Assembly: GCA_964019135.1 (NCBI GenBank)
Contig: OZ025249.1
Span: 17,075,088-17,139,087, forward strand
Source: Arenicola marina
Lineage: Eukaryota > Annelida > Polychaeta > Arenicolidae
Reading direction: 5' to 3'
DNA: 64,000 nt
Shown here: positions 33,246-44,554 of the stretch, one piece after another
Position numbering within the stretch: position 1 is the stretch's first letter
Layout: each line of letters begins with the position of its first letter
Made by a program: the position numbers and the translations under genes
The notes under the pieces: generated by a model
Databases searched by the model: none
What the model was told of the DNA's origin: nothing
What the model saw: the letters and a program-made list of their open reading frames with translations, nothing else

Positions 33246-34210
33246 GCAACAGTGGCCAGTGTCCTGCAGTGACGGAGCGGCAACAGCGGCCAGTGTCCTG
33301 CAGTGACGGAGAGGGCGGCCAGTGTCCTTCGGTGACGGAGCGGTAACAGCGGCCAGTGTTCTGTATTGACGTAGCGGCAACAGCGGCCAGTGTTCTGCAT
33401 TGACGTAGCGGCAACAGCGGCCAGTGTCCTGGAGCGACGGAGCGGCAACAGCGTCCAGTGTCCTGCAGTGACGGAGCGGCAACAGAGACCAGTGTCCTGC
33501 AGTGGCGGAGCGGCAACAGAGACCAGTGTCCTGCAGTGACGTAGCGGCAACAGCGGCCAGTGTCCTGCAGTGACGTAGCGGCAACAGCGGCCAGTGTCCT
33601 GCAGTGACGGAGCGGCAACAGCGGCCAGTGTCCTGCAGTGACGGAGCGGCAACAGCGGCCAGTGTCCTGCAGTGACGGAGAGTGCGGCCAGTGTCCTTCG
33701 GTGACGGAGCGGTAACAGCGGCCAGTGTTCTGTATTGACGTAGCGGCAACAGCGGCCAGTGTTCTGCATTGACGTAGCGGCAACAGCGGCCAGTGTCCTG
33801 GAGCGACGGAGCGGCAACAGCGTCCAGTGTCCTGCAGTGACGGAGCGGCAACAGAGACCAGTGTCCTGCAGTGGCGGAGCGGCAACAGAGACCAGTGTCC
33901 TGCAGTGACGTAGCGGCAACAGCGGCCAGTGTCCTGTAGTGACGGAGCGGCAACAGCGGCCAGTGTCCTGTAGTGACGGAGCGGCAACAGCGGCCAGTGT
34001 CCTGCAGTGACCGAGGGGCAACAGCGGCCAGTGTCCTGCAGTGACGGACCGGCAACAGTGGCCAGTGTCCTGCAGTGACGGAGCGGCAACAGCGGCAAGT
34101 GTCCTGCAGTGACGGAGAGGGCGGCCAGTGCCCTGAAGTGACGGAGCTGCAACAGCGGCCAGTATCCTGGAGTGACGGAGCGGAAACAGCGGCCAGTGTC
34201 TTGCAGTCAC
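33246..34210 (+). repeat. 34-bp minisatellite
   Basis: About 28 copies of a 34-bp unit with the cores GTGACGGAGCGGCAACAGC and GGCCAGTGTCCTGCA. A block with a distinctive shortened unit (GGAGAGGGCGG/GGAGAGTGCGG, then CCTTCGGTGACGG) recurs about 369 bp apart, at about 33309 and 33677, showing a higher-order duplication. The antisense strand is open in all three frames because 34 is not a multiple of 3 and the unit lacks stops, giving a 34-residue super-repeat. Confidence 0.94.
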
Positions 34211-34383
34211 GAATATATATTTAATGCACCTAAGTAACATTGATCTGATGCAATCGCCTCTTGGCTGTCGCGCTGGCTGCCCAGATAGCTCTTCTTCATG
34301 TTTTAACCCTCTCCTACTGTCTTATTCTTTGTCTTTAATTAAGATTCCTCGACTTTATCTGTTGTAGACTTTGCCTTGACACG

Positions 34384-34495
34384 TGTCTCGCCCACTGTCT
34401 GGTCACATCATCCGGGTGTCACGACGAAAGCCTCGCCGTCGCATCCATTGAACGTTACTTACACAAGGCAGCCAGCGACGTCACTCCGCACCTTA
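34384..34495 (+). repeat. Left member of a direct-repeat pair flanking the GGGACACC array
   Basis: About 110 bp (CTCGCCCACTGTCTGGTCAC, CTCGCCGTCGCAT, AACAAGGC-like) matching 35218-35322 in the same orientation at roughly 70-75% identity by eye. The origin is unknown. Confidence 0.6.
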
Positions 34496-34929
34496 CTAGT
34501 TCCTTGCTAGAGTCGGGTGCCATACAGTTCTTCCTGTGCTTGATTTCTGCCTCTTCGTTTTGCCCTTGTCTGTTATCATAGTTGTTATTCGTCATCGCTG
34601 TCTTCCGCTTCCGGTTGCCTCTCGTCGTCTACCTCACCCCGGGTTGTCCTTATTTTCCCCTTGCGGCTGCGCCTTCACGGACGGCGCCTATGGCCACAAT
34701 CCAGGCGTACATTCTCGTCTTAAGTGGTAGGGTTCGAATTTCCATTTCCGGTCCATTAGAGCCGCCAATAATCTGGTTACAGGGAAAGCAGGGAGTTATG
34801 ATAACGGATCGAATCAATTCCGGTTCTAAGTGGCAGCTTGCTGCCGGTGATCTGGAGGCGTGATTGTCATGACGTAATGATACGTCTGGCTGCGAACAAA
34901 ATGTCATCTGTCGCCTTGCGGCTCGTGTA

Positions 34930-35213
34930 ACAGGACACCCCGGGACACCTCGAGACACCCCCGGGACACTCCGACACACGCCGCGACACCCCGGGACACC
35001 TCGAGACACCCCCGGGACACCCCGGGACACCCCGGGACACCCAAGACACCCAGAACACCCGGGACACCCAAGACACCCAGAACACCCGGGACACCCCAGG
35101 ACACCCCGGGACACCCCGGGAGACCCGGGACAGCCCGGGGCACATGGGACACCCGGGAGAGCCCGGGACACCCCCGGACACCCGGGACAGTCCGAGACAC
35201 CCGGGACACTGTG
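34930..35213 (+). repeat. 11-bp GGGACACCCCG minisatellite
   Basis: About 25 degenerate copies of GGGACACC plus CCG/CGA/CAA. It is GC-rich and asymmetric, and lies between two diverged copies of a unique ~110-bp sequence. Confidence 0.92.
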
Positions 35214-35217
35214 GTTA

Positions 35218-35322
35218 AGTGTCGCCCACTGTCCGGTCGTAATCTGGTGTCACGGTGAAGGCGTCGCCGTCACATGCCTTGGACGTTAGTGGAACAAGGC
35301 AGGTAGCGACGTAGGCACCTTA
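35218..35322 (+). repeat. Right member of the direct-repeat pair
   Basis: GTGTCGCCCACTGTCCGGTC, GCGTCGCCGTCACAT and GGAACAAGGCAGGTAGCGAC align with 34384-34495. The pair brackets the 11-bp array. Confidence 0.6.
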
Positions 35323-36480
35323 TTAAATCCGAAGAGAGATGGAATGAAATCCTACGCCGAATCACAAGTTTTGTTACCAACGCAACTCTCCCTCTCCCTG
35401 TATACATCTGTCTGCAGATATATAATATATGTGGCTTTCAATCCCCTCCCCTCACCCTCCCCCAGCGTTTTACTCCCCGCACCACCCCCCCCCTCCCCCA
35501 TTCTCTCTCTCCTTCCCCCTAATTATAAGTAAATATATATATGATATATACAGCTTTCACGTTTTCAGCCGCGTGCGTTAAATTTAACGCAGGCACTAGC
35601 TATCTTGAAGATTTAGCCTCAACTTTCGGCTTCTTCTCCTCTATTAAATTAATGGCATGTCAGGAAAGCGTGGTGTGGCATGGCGTGGTGTGGTGGCGGG
35701 GGCTTATTGGTTTATGTGGTTCACCCCAGCCATTGTGCGGGGCGACGTGACGGCCATACCGAGGCCGTGTCGTTAGCGTGTCGGGACTCCGGGGCCCATG
35801 CCAGACCGCTGCCGCTGCTGTCGCCGCTGCCGCATTCTGTAGCCGCTGCCGATGCCTGCCGCCTACAATATTGCCCAAGGAGCCCTAGGAGCTTCCCGCG
35901 ATAAAGAAGCCGGACTTCGGTCTGATGGTTAGACCCTTGAGGCTCTTTATGGGCTGGTCTCTGTATTTCTCAGATAATGCAGCTCCTATTACATATTGAT
36001 GCGCGGGCTAATGGCTGGGACATAGTGGATGGCACTGAGCAACACATATATACACAGGCATAAGGTATACACTCACTTACCACAGGGCGGGGGTGGACGG
36101 GGTTGGAGGGGAGGGGGGGAATGGTGGCGGCGGATTTGGACATGAGCTTCTTACCTCAGGTTAATGAGAGCAATCTACACAAAGTAGAACTCTGAACTAC
36201 GTGGACGGTTTTCTTTGTATGCTTTTCTACCACCCAAAATAGAACAAAAAAAGACCAAAAAAAGAGAAGACAATATCGCTCTCATCCGCCCACCGGTGGC
36301 CGGCGTCGTGTGGCCCACCCATTTCATTATGCGATAGTCGCCGCAAATCTGGGGCTAAGAGCTGCCGAGCTGGGTTGTGTTTGCACAGTAGACGGCCCTT
36401 GAGTGTGAGGTCGGGCTTCCCTCGGGCGGGCAATGTTAGCGGGCTACGTTTAATCACTTGCGCCTGGACAGAGGAGTGAG
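35323..36480. other. Intergenic DNA, no gene recognised
   Basis: Pyrimidine-rich patches (35450-35520), short alternating AT, and a GC-rich stretch at 35680-35900. No gene or RNA was recognised. Confidence 0.55.
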
Positions 36481-36486
36481 GCAACA

Positions 36487-36687
36487 ACGCCACCCAGCGG
36501 GGAAATTAGCGGGCGCCACCAGGCGACACGCCGAGCAGCGCCACCCGGCGGCAGACGAGCCAGCGCCACCAAGCGGTGGATCACGGGACCAGCGATACTG
36601 ATGAGAATGGAACATAACCTAACGGCGCCACCTAGCGGTAGACGGCAACCACTCAGGGTCACTTTCCCACGCAGCGCCACCCAGCGA
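36487..36687 (+). promoter_or_regulatory. Cluster of six CTCF-like motifs
   Basis: Six same-strand 14-mers of the form RCGCCACCNRGCGR at 36487, 36513, 36538, 36563, 36625 and 36674. The reverse complement, YCGCYNGGTGGCGY, resembles the known CTCF core (AGGTGGCGC type). Start-to-start spacing is 26, 25, 25, 62 and 49 bp, while the sequence between motifs is unrelated. Single copies of the exact 12-mer CGCCACCTAGCG also occur at 47978 and, in reverse, at 62354. Function is inferred from motif only; a degenerate satellite is the alternative. Confidence 0.4.
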
Positions 36688-37300
36688 CAGAAAATTTGCT
36701 ACGCAACGCCACGGGCAAAATGGCGTTGAAACACCCGCGCCACGACGCTGGGGGGACGCCGGGTGGACGCCTAGAGTGTCGTGACGGCTGCAAGACCAAT
36801 ATTTGCCGCTGGGCAAAGAATGAAGCTAGACGAACATCACTAAGCAACTGTATGTTGACCACGGTCGGGATTTAGATTTGGGGTGTGTGTGTGGGGGTGG
36901 GGGGGGGGGGGGGCAGATAGAAAGGCGCCAGTATTCAATGAAGAAAGTGAGGTGGCGAGCTGGGCGACTGGCAATGGTTCCCTGGGGCGGGTCTGTCCGT
37001 CACGGTTGTCCAGCGGTAAAGTGGGACCTCGGCGTAACCTCGTAAACACAACGGCCTCCTGTGGTTTACTACTGGCCAAGAGACTGTTGACAGTGTCCCC
37101 CAGGGCAGTAGCTCTGAAAGGTGGGATGGGAAGCGAGAATAAGGGCCAACCGGCAGCTCCCCCTAGAGGCAACGAACCCCTCCGAGACTGTTCCGAGACA
37201 GTCTCCTGAATATCCCACTCAAGCGGCAAGTTAACGGTCCCAGTCCTTGTGACTCGGATAACTCTGAGGAAGCATAAAACCCGCCAAGCTGTAGAATCCA
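36688..37300. other. Intergenic DNA, no gene recognised
   Basis: Two weaker GCGCCACG motifs follow the cluster (about 36705 and 36738), and a G run lies at 36900-36913. Nothing else was recognised. Confidence 0.5.
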
Positions 37301-37304
37301 GAGA

Positions 37305-37840
37305 GGCAGTGTTCCAATTACGTCAGTCAATATGTAAGGCGAACTGTATAATTCAGCGGTGTCCCATTTACCTACTGCATGTCCTAGTATCCAGTACTGT
37401 CCCACTTACTTTTGCACTACCCGGATTGTACAACCCACGGATCCAGCACTGTCCCATGTTCATTTGAAGGCGCCGTATTGTGCATTTCCTGTGATTAAAT
37501 CAGATGATGCATTCAAACATCCCGTATTGTCACTGGGAATTTTACATTTCACACCTCAAGTACTGTCTCACTTATTTTAGCGTAAAGGGAATTGAACATT
37601 TCACAGATCAAGTATTATTCCATTTAGTTTAGTACAACGGGAATTATCCATTTCGCCGTTCCAGTATTGTCTAACTTACTTTAGTACAAAGGGAAATGCA
37701 CATGTCACAGATCCAGTATTGTCCTATGTATTTTAGTACAAAGAGTATTATACATTTTACGGATCAAGCAGTGTTCCATTTACGTGTATGCACACCGGAC
37801 TGTACATTCACAGATCCAGGATTGTCCTATTTATTGACGT
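37305..37840 (+). repeat. Old, degenerate ~60-bp tandem repeat
   Basis: Recurring blocks such as CAGATCCAGTATTGTCC, TTTAGTACAAAGGGAATT and TACATTTCACAGATC come at about 55-65-bp intervals, roughly nine diverged copies. Weaker traces of the same words continue to about 38110. Confidence 0.7.
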
Positions 37841-38299
37841 CGGCCAGTTTGCTTAAGCGAGGTTATGCGATAGAGGGATCCGCAACTTGCTGTCCAAACA
37901 GCTTCAATAGTTGCCATAAAGCCGTAAAATGCCGCTAGAGTAACCATTTATTCAGGCTAAATGGTGCATATCCGGAATTCACAAATGGCCTAATTATATC
38001 AGTGAACCATTTCCTCCGTCTAGAGAGCCATTCTTAAAACCAAACAGGGTCCCAATTACTTGAGTCAGCCATTCCTTCCAGTCCCATTCAAATAGCTTCC
38101 CAGTTACGTCGGACCGCCGCCACACCCAGAAATTCAGATATCCACTTTATGCATTGCTCCAGTGGTCCACGTTTTGCAGGTCAGAGTGTGCAGGAGTCCA
38201 GAGATAGAGGCGGCAGTGTCGCAGTCACTTTAGCCCGACATGTTTACCGACCGATCCATGAGTCGGCCATACAGATGGGGTGCCCAGTGCTGCGTTTAG

Positions 38300-38375
38300 G
38301 GGAGGTCGTAGCTCAGTCAGTAAGGCCCCGAGCTTCACGTATCCTAAAGGCCGGATCAACGCCGACACGTTTCAC
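38300..38375 (+). mobile_element. Possible tRNA-like SINE remnant
   Basis: GTCGTAGCTCAGTCAGTAAG resembles a tRNA A box, and a weak B-box-like GGCCGGATCAACGCC follows. It is much less convincing than the copies near 23.0 and 48.4 kb. Confidence 0.22.
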
Positions 38376-38379
38376 ATAT

Positions 38380-39405
38380 AACTCATATGTTTGCACCGGC
38401 AGACTGCTTCGGGCCAAGGGTTAGGGCCCTTTAATTTTATTGGAAGTCATTATTTGCTTTAATAAACACAAGCTGCAATATGAAGGCATTCAGACATGGA
38501 ACAAGCTCGAATTTAACCCAGTATCGGATGCTCCGACATGATACTGATATTTTCCCCTTAGTGCCGTGTGTTCCAGAGCTTGACAAACTAGACATGATAG
38601 GGTGGCACCCTTAGTCTATGTAGCTGTAGTTTCATGGCTATCGATTTATTGTCGTGGCATTTAAAATATGGTACAATTGTCCTGTACGGTTTTGCCATTA
38701 TAAATCGTCAATGCAGCATTCGCCGCGTACATTATGTTACCTGGACAATAACACTGTAACTACAAAGCCGAGTAGTAGATTGAAACATGTGGACGCCAAT
38801 GTCAATGGTACTAAGGTAGACGCAAGATCGGAGCATTTAGATATTGATTTGTAAAGTGCTGTTGCTTGAAACACATTGGTTTGAAATTGTATTTCATTAT
38901 GGCAATACAGCTAAAAGCTACATTTTTATGCGACCTTGTGTCGCAGTTGCGGTTCTCTTTGAGCGGACTTCCCCTCTACCCTTGCCTTGCATTCAACTTG
39001 TCACATCGGTGCCTTTTCTATGTGGAGCGGACAATCGCTTCGCTTTTCTCCGCCATTTTAGACCTGACCATTGAAAGCTTACAAGGTCCTAGGGAATTCT
39101 AAATCAGTTTGATCGACATTCTGACACAGTTTGGAGGAGACAATGTCGCCTTGGCTGGTTGTGTTGGTCTGTGTTGGTCTGTGTTGGCCTGTGTTGGCCT
39201 GGGTTGGCCTGGGTCGCTCACGGACGGAGGTCGTCGATATTGGATTAGGTCAGTCGGGAAGCGAATCACGGTAAATTAGGCACGAGTGGCTTTCACTCAA
39301 CTCCCAGCCACCCAGCGCAATTTCCTCCGGAAATCGCTGCAAGTTTCGAAGCTTTCTCGGGTGGTGTCACACAATCGACTGGTTGACCATTGAAAGCACC
39401 ATAAA
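38380..39405. other. Intergenic DNA, no gene recognised
   Basis: Unique sequence apart from a short TGTGTTGGCCTGGGT-type repeat at 39155-39215. No gene was recognised. Confidence 0.6.
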
Positions 39406-39409
39406 GCCG

Positions 39410-42072
39410 GCCATGAAGGTCACCATGAAAACCACCATGAAGACTACCATGAAGACTACCATGAAGACCACCGTGAAGACTACCATGAAGACTGCGATGA
39501 ATCCCCTTAAAGATCCCCATGAAGACTACCATGAAGACCACCATGAAGACCAAAATAAAGACTACCATGAAGACCACCATGAAGACCGCGATGAAGACCC
39601 CCATGAAGACTACCATGATAACCACCATGAAGACTACCATGAAGTCCACCATGAAGACTACCATGAAGACTACCATGAAGACCACCATGAAGACCGCCAT
39701 GAAGACCACCATGAAGACTACTATGAAGACCACCATGAAGATCACCTTGAAGACTACCATGAAGACTACCATGGAGACTAGTATGGAGACCACCATGCAG
39801 ACCACCATGAAGACCGCCATGAAGATCACCTTGAAGACTACCATTAACACTACCATTAATAGACCACCGTGAAGACTACTATGAAGACTGCCATGACGAT
39901 CACCTTGAAGATCGCCATCAAGACTACCATGAAGATCACTATGAAGACCGAGATGAAGACCACCATGAAGACTACCATGAAGACCATCATGAAGACTACC
40001 ATGAAGACCATCATGAAGACTACCATGAAGACTGCCATGAAGACCAACATGAAGACTACCATGAAGACTACCATAACGACTACTATGAAGACCACCATTA
40101 AGATCACCTTGAAGACTACCATGAAGACTACAATGGAGACTAGTATGGAGACCACCATGAAGACTACCATGACGAGTATCATGAAGACTACCATGAAGAC
40201 TACCATGAAGACTACCATGAAGACCACCATGAAGACCACCATGAAGATCACCTTGACGAATACCATGAAGACTACCATGGAGGCTAATATGGAGACCACC
40301 ATGAAGACCACCATGAAGACCACCATGAAGACTACCATAAAGACTACCATGAAGACCACCATTAAGACCGCCATGAAAATCACCATGAAGACCACCAAGA
40401 CGACTACCATGAAGACTAATATGGAGACCACCATGAAGACCACCATGAAGGCTACCGTGAAGACTACCATGAAGACCACCATGAAGATAAATATGGAGAC
40501 CACCATGAAGACCACCATGAAGACTACCATGAGGACTACCATGAAGACCGCCATGAAAACCACCATGAAGACTAATATGGAGACCACCATGAAGACCACC
40601 GTGAGGACTACCATGAAGACCACCATGAAGACAAATATGGAGACCACCATGAAGACCACCATGAAGACTACCATGAAGACTACCATGAAGACCGCCATGA
40701 AGACTACCATGAAAACTACCATGAAAACCGCCATGAAGACCACCATGAAGACTAATATGGAGACCACCATGAAGACTACCATGAAGACTACCATGAAGAC
40801 TACCATGAAGACTAATAAGGGGACCACCATGAAGACCACCATGAAGACTACCATGAGGACCACCATGAAAACTACCATGAAGACTACCATGAAGACCACC
40901 ATGAAGACCACCATGAAGACTTCCATGAAGACCACCATGAAGACTATCATGAGAACCACCATGAAGACTACCATGAAGACTACCATGAAGACCACCATGA
41001 AAACTACCCAGAAGACTACCATGAAGACTACCATGAAGACCACCATGAAGACTACCACGAAGAGCACCATGAAGACCACCATGAAGACTATCATGAAAAC
41101 CACCATGAAGACTACCATAAAGACTACCATGAAGACCACCATGAAGACCGCCATGAAGATTACCATGACAACCACCATGAAAACTACCCTGAAGACTACC
41201 ATGAAGACTACCATGAAGACCACCACGAAGACTACCACGAAGAACACCATGAAGACTACCATGAAGACCACCATGAAGACCACCATGAAGACCGCCATGA
41301 ATACTACCATGAAGACTGCCATGAAGACCGCCATGAAGACCGCCATGAAGATTGCCATGAAGACCACCATGAAGATCACCTTGATGACTGCGATGAAGAC
41401 TACCATGAAAACTAATATGGAGACCGCCATGAAGACCACCATGAAGACCATGAAGACCACCATGAAGACTAACATGAAGACTACCATGAATACCACCATA
41501 AAGACCACCATGAAGACCACCATGACGACTACCATGATGACCGCCATAAAGACCACCATGAAGACTACCATGAAGACCACCATGAAGATCATCATGCAGA
41601 TTCCCATGAAGACTACCATGAAGACCACCATGAAAACTACCATGAAGACTACCATGAAGACTACCATGAAGACCACCATGAAGACCGCCATGAAAACTAA
41701 CATGAAGACTGCCATGAAGACCGCCATGAAGACCACCATGAAGACTACCATGAAGACTATAACTAAGACCACCATGAAGACTACCATGAAGACCACCATG
41801 AAGACCGCCATGAAAGCCACCATGAAGACTATCGTGAACACTACCATGAAGACCACCATGAAGACTACCATGAAGACTACCATGAAGACCACCATGAAGA
41901 CCACCATGAAGACTACCATGAAGACCACCATGACGGCTACCATGAAGACTACCATGAAGACCACCATGAAGACCGCCATGGAAACCACCATGAAGACTAT
42001 CGTGAAGACTACCAATAAGACTACCATGAAGACCGCCATGAAGATTAACATGAAGAATACCAATAAAACTGC
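39410..42072 (+). repeat. 12-bp ACCATGAAGACY array, 2.7 kb
   Basis: About 220 copies of ACCATGAAGACT/C with scattered substitutions. As 12 is a multiple of 3 and the unit has no stop in most frames, both strands show very long open frames (Thr-Met-Lys-Thr repeats on +; Val-Phe-Met-Val and His-Gly-Gly-Leu repeats on -). These are a property of the unit, not evidence of a protein. Confidence 0.95.
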
Positions 42073-42475
42073 CATATATATTTTTCCACAAATATTCCTT
42101 TTATTTTATTATGACGCCGGGGTCGCGCCACCGTAAGACACGCCGAGACAAAACAACTGTCTCGTCACCGCGAGAACAAAGGTAACGAGACAACCTGACG
42201 TGAGGGCTATGAACTCCCCGGCCAATCAGAAGTTGCACCTGTACTTATGGCAGGAGTAGCGGAGATTTGTACATCCCCTTAAGCCGCAAGAAGCTGGCGT
42301 GCCAACGCCTCACTCGCCCCCCTTCCCCCTTCACCCCGTCCCTGTGCACCACATGACACCACATCATGTTTTTACTTACTCGGTAACGATATACCGCTGT
42401 TACTGCGTGGCCAGAGGCCGGATTCACAATGCCACTGGAGCTTGCGAATGCTATATTTGACGGGCCCATCATAAA
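42073..42475 (+). repeat. First copy of a duplicated unique flank
   Basis: TATATATTTTTCCACAAATA, then GACGCCGGGGTCGCGCCACC, through to GACGGGCCCATCAT. It matches 43428-43803 closely, with a 22-bp stretch (42137-42158) present only here. Together with the neighbouring array it forms a tandem segmental duplication. Confidence 0.85.
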
Positions 42476-43427
42476 GACCACCATGAAGACCATGAAGACC
42501 ACCATGAAGACTAACATGAAGACTACCATGAATACCACCATGAAGACCACCATGAAGACCACCATGACGACTACCATGAAGACCGCCATGAAGATCATCA
42601 TGCAGATTACCATGAAGACTACCATGAAGACCACCATGAAAACTACCATGAAGACTACCATGAAGACTACCATGAAGACCACCATGAAGACCGCCATTAA
42701 AACTACCATGAAGACTGCCATGAAGACCGCCATGAAGACGACCATGAAGACTACCATGAAGACTACCATGAAGACAACCATGAAGACTACCATGAAGACC
42801 ACCATGAAGACCGCCATGAAAACTACCATGAAGACTGCCATGAAGACCGCCATGAAGACTAACATGAAGACTACCATGAAGACTATAACTAAGATCACCA
42901 TGAAAACTACCATGAAGACTACCATGAAGACTACCATGAAGACCACCATGAAGACCGCCATGAAAACTACCATGAAGACTGCCATGAAAACCGCAATGAA
43001 GACTACCATGAAGACTACCATGAAGACTATAACTAAGACCACCATGAAGACTACCATGGAGACCACCATGAAGACCGCCATGAAAACCACCATGAAAACT
43101 ATCGTGAAGACTACCATGAAGACCACCATGAAGACTACCATGAAGACTACCATGAAGACCACCATGAAGACAACCATGAAGACTACCATGAAGACCACCA
43201 TGACGGCTACCATGAAGACTACCATGAAGACCACCATGAAGACCACCATGAAGACTACTATGAAGACCACCATGAAGACCACCATGAAGACCGCCATGGA
43301 AACCACCATGAAGACTATCGTGAAGACTACCAATAAGACTACCATGAATACCACCATGAAGACTACCATGAAGACTACCATGAAGACCGCCATGAAGATT
43401 AACATGAAGAATACCAATAAAACTGCC
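42476..43427 (+). repeat. Second 12-bp ACCATGAAGACY array
   Basis: About 79 units. A 9-base-shortened unit near its start (about 42485) corresponds to the one at about 41441 in the first array, and the last units of both arrays match. This array is therefore a copy of the 3' end of the first, with about 310 bp more units. Confidence 0.93.
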
Positions 43428-43803
43428 ATATATATTTTTCCACAAATATTCCTTTTATTTTATTATGACGCCGGGGTCGTGCCACCGTAAGTCTCGTCAC
43501 CGCGAGAACAAAGGTAACGAGACAACCTGACGTGAGGGCTATGAACTCCCCGTCCAATCAGAAGTTGCACCTGTAGTTATGGCAGGAGTATCGGAGATTT
43601 GTACATCCCCTTAAGCCGCAAGAAGCTGGCGTGCCAACGCCTCACTCGCCCCCCTTCCCCCTTCACCCCGTCCCTGTGCACCACATGACACCACATCATG
43701 TTTTTACTTACTCCGTAACGATATACCGCTGTTACTGCGCGGCCAGAGGCCGTATTCATAATGCCACTGGAGCTTGCGAATGCTATATTTGACGGGTCCA
43801 TGA
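43428..43803 (+). repeat. Second copy of the duplicated unique flank
   Basis: A close copy of 42073-42475. Past GACGGGTCCATGAT it continues into unique DNA, marking the distal duplication border. Confidence 0.85.
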
Positions 43804-44550
43804 TATAGCTGATGGCGTCATGCCATATTAATTCGTATTATTGTCTCCATGTAACCGAAATAGGAGATGGAACATCACAGCTCGACCGTCAATAGATGTC
43901 ATATCACTTGTAAAACACATATATGACGCGCTAAGTATGATGCGGAAGTTACGAAAGGATTTCGACCGCTGTCCCTGGGTTGGTTACACCGTAGATCCAT
44001 CATGGCCGACCCTAACCTGACCCGGGTTCGTTCACCGCAACCATCTACAGCCACATCCGATTTGGGAATCGTAGCTGGAAAACTTAACTTATCGATGGCC
44101 GTTGTTACCGATACATTAAGTCATCCATAGATCATGTCAGATCGCTACATTCTTTTATCTTTGCCACTGCATGATGGATTAGGCAGACACGACGGATAGC
44201 AGGTGATAGATTGGACTCGGGGCAGCGGTGGCGGTCACGTGGGTTGCCGTCCCGGGGCAAGGTGCCCTTTCCGCGGACCTCATGACGACGACATACACAT
44301 ATCACGTGCCCCCGCACCCCTACCCCCACACACACATCTATTCCATCTTTATTGTGTGTGTGGCGGAGAGGCGTGGGGAGCAACTTGCCCTCCGTGATAG
44401 GACATTTGAAATGTGTAGGGAACCGCTATATAGACAGTTAAACATCGCTACATATAAAGTTGGCCCAAAGAGATCCACTTTCTGCATTAATTGAAGTGCT
44501 TGCTTCGTGCGGTGAGATGGCGAGGTTTATGTTTTGAACGCAGCAGACAA
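43804..44550. other. Intergenic DNA, no gene recognised
   Basis: Unique sequence with no feature I can support. Confidence 0.6.
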
Positions 44551-44554
44551 CTGT

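Noticed and set aside
39293..42091. 932-codon open frame on the - strand (His-Gly-Gly-Leu repeats) and long + strand Thr-Met-Lys frames
   Set aside because: The 12-bp unit lacks stops in several frames on both strands, so length is automatic. Frames overlap one another, start in AT-rich flank and show no non-repeat domain.
42245..43801. A - strand frame of about 74 codons kept open in both duplicated flanks
   Set aside because: The differences between the two copies are almost all amino-acid changing, so there is no sign of purifying selection. Open frames persist because the duplication is recent.
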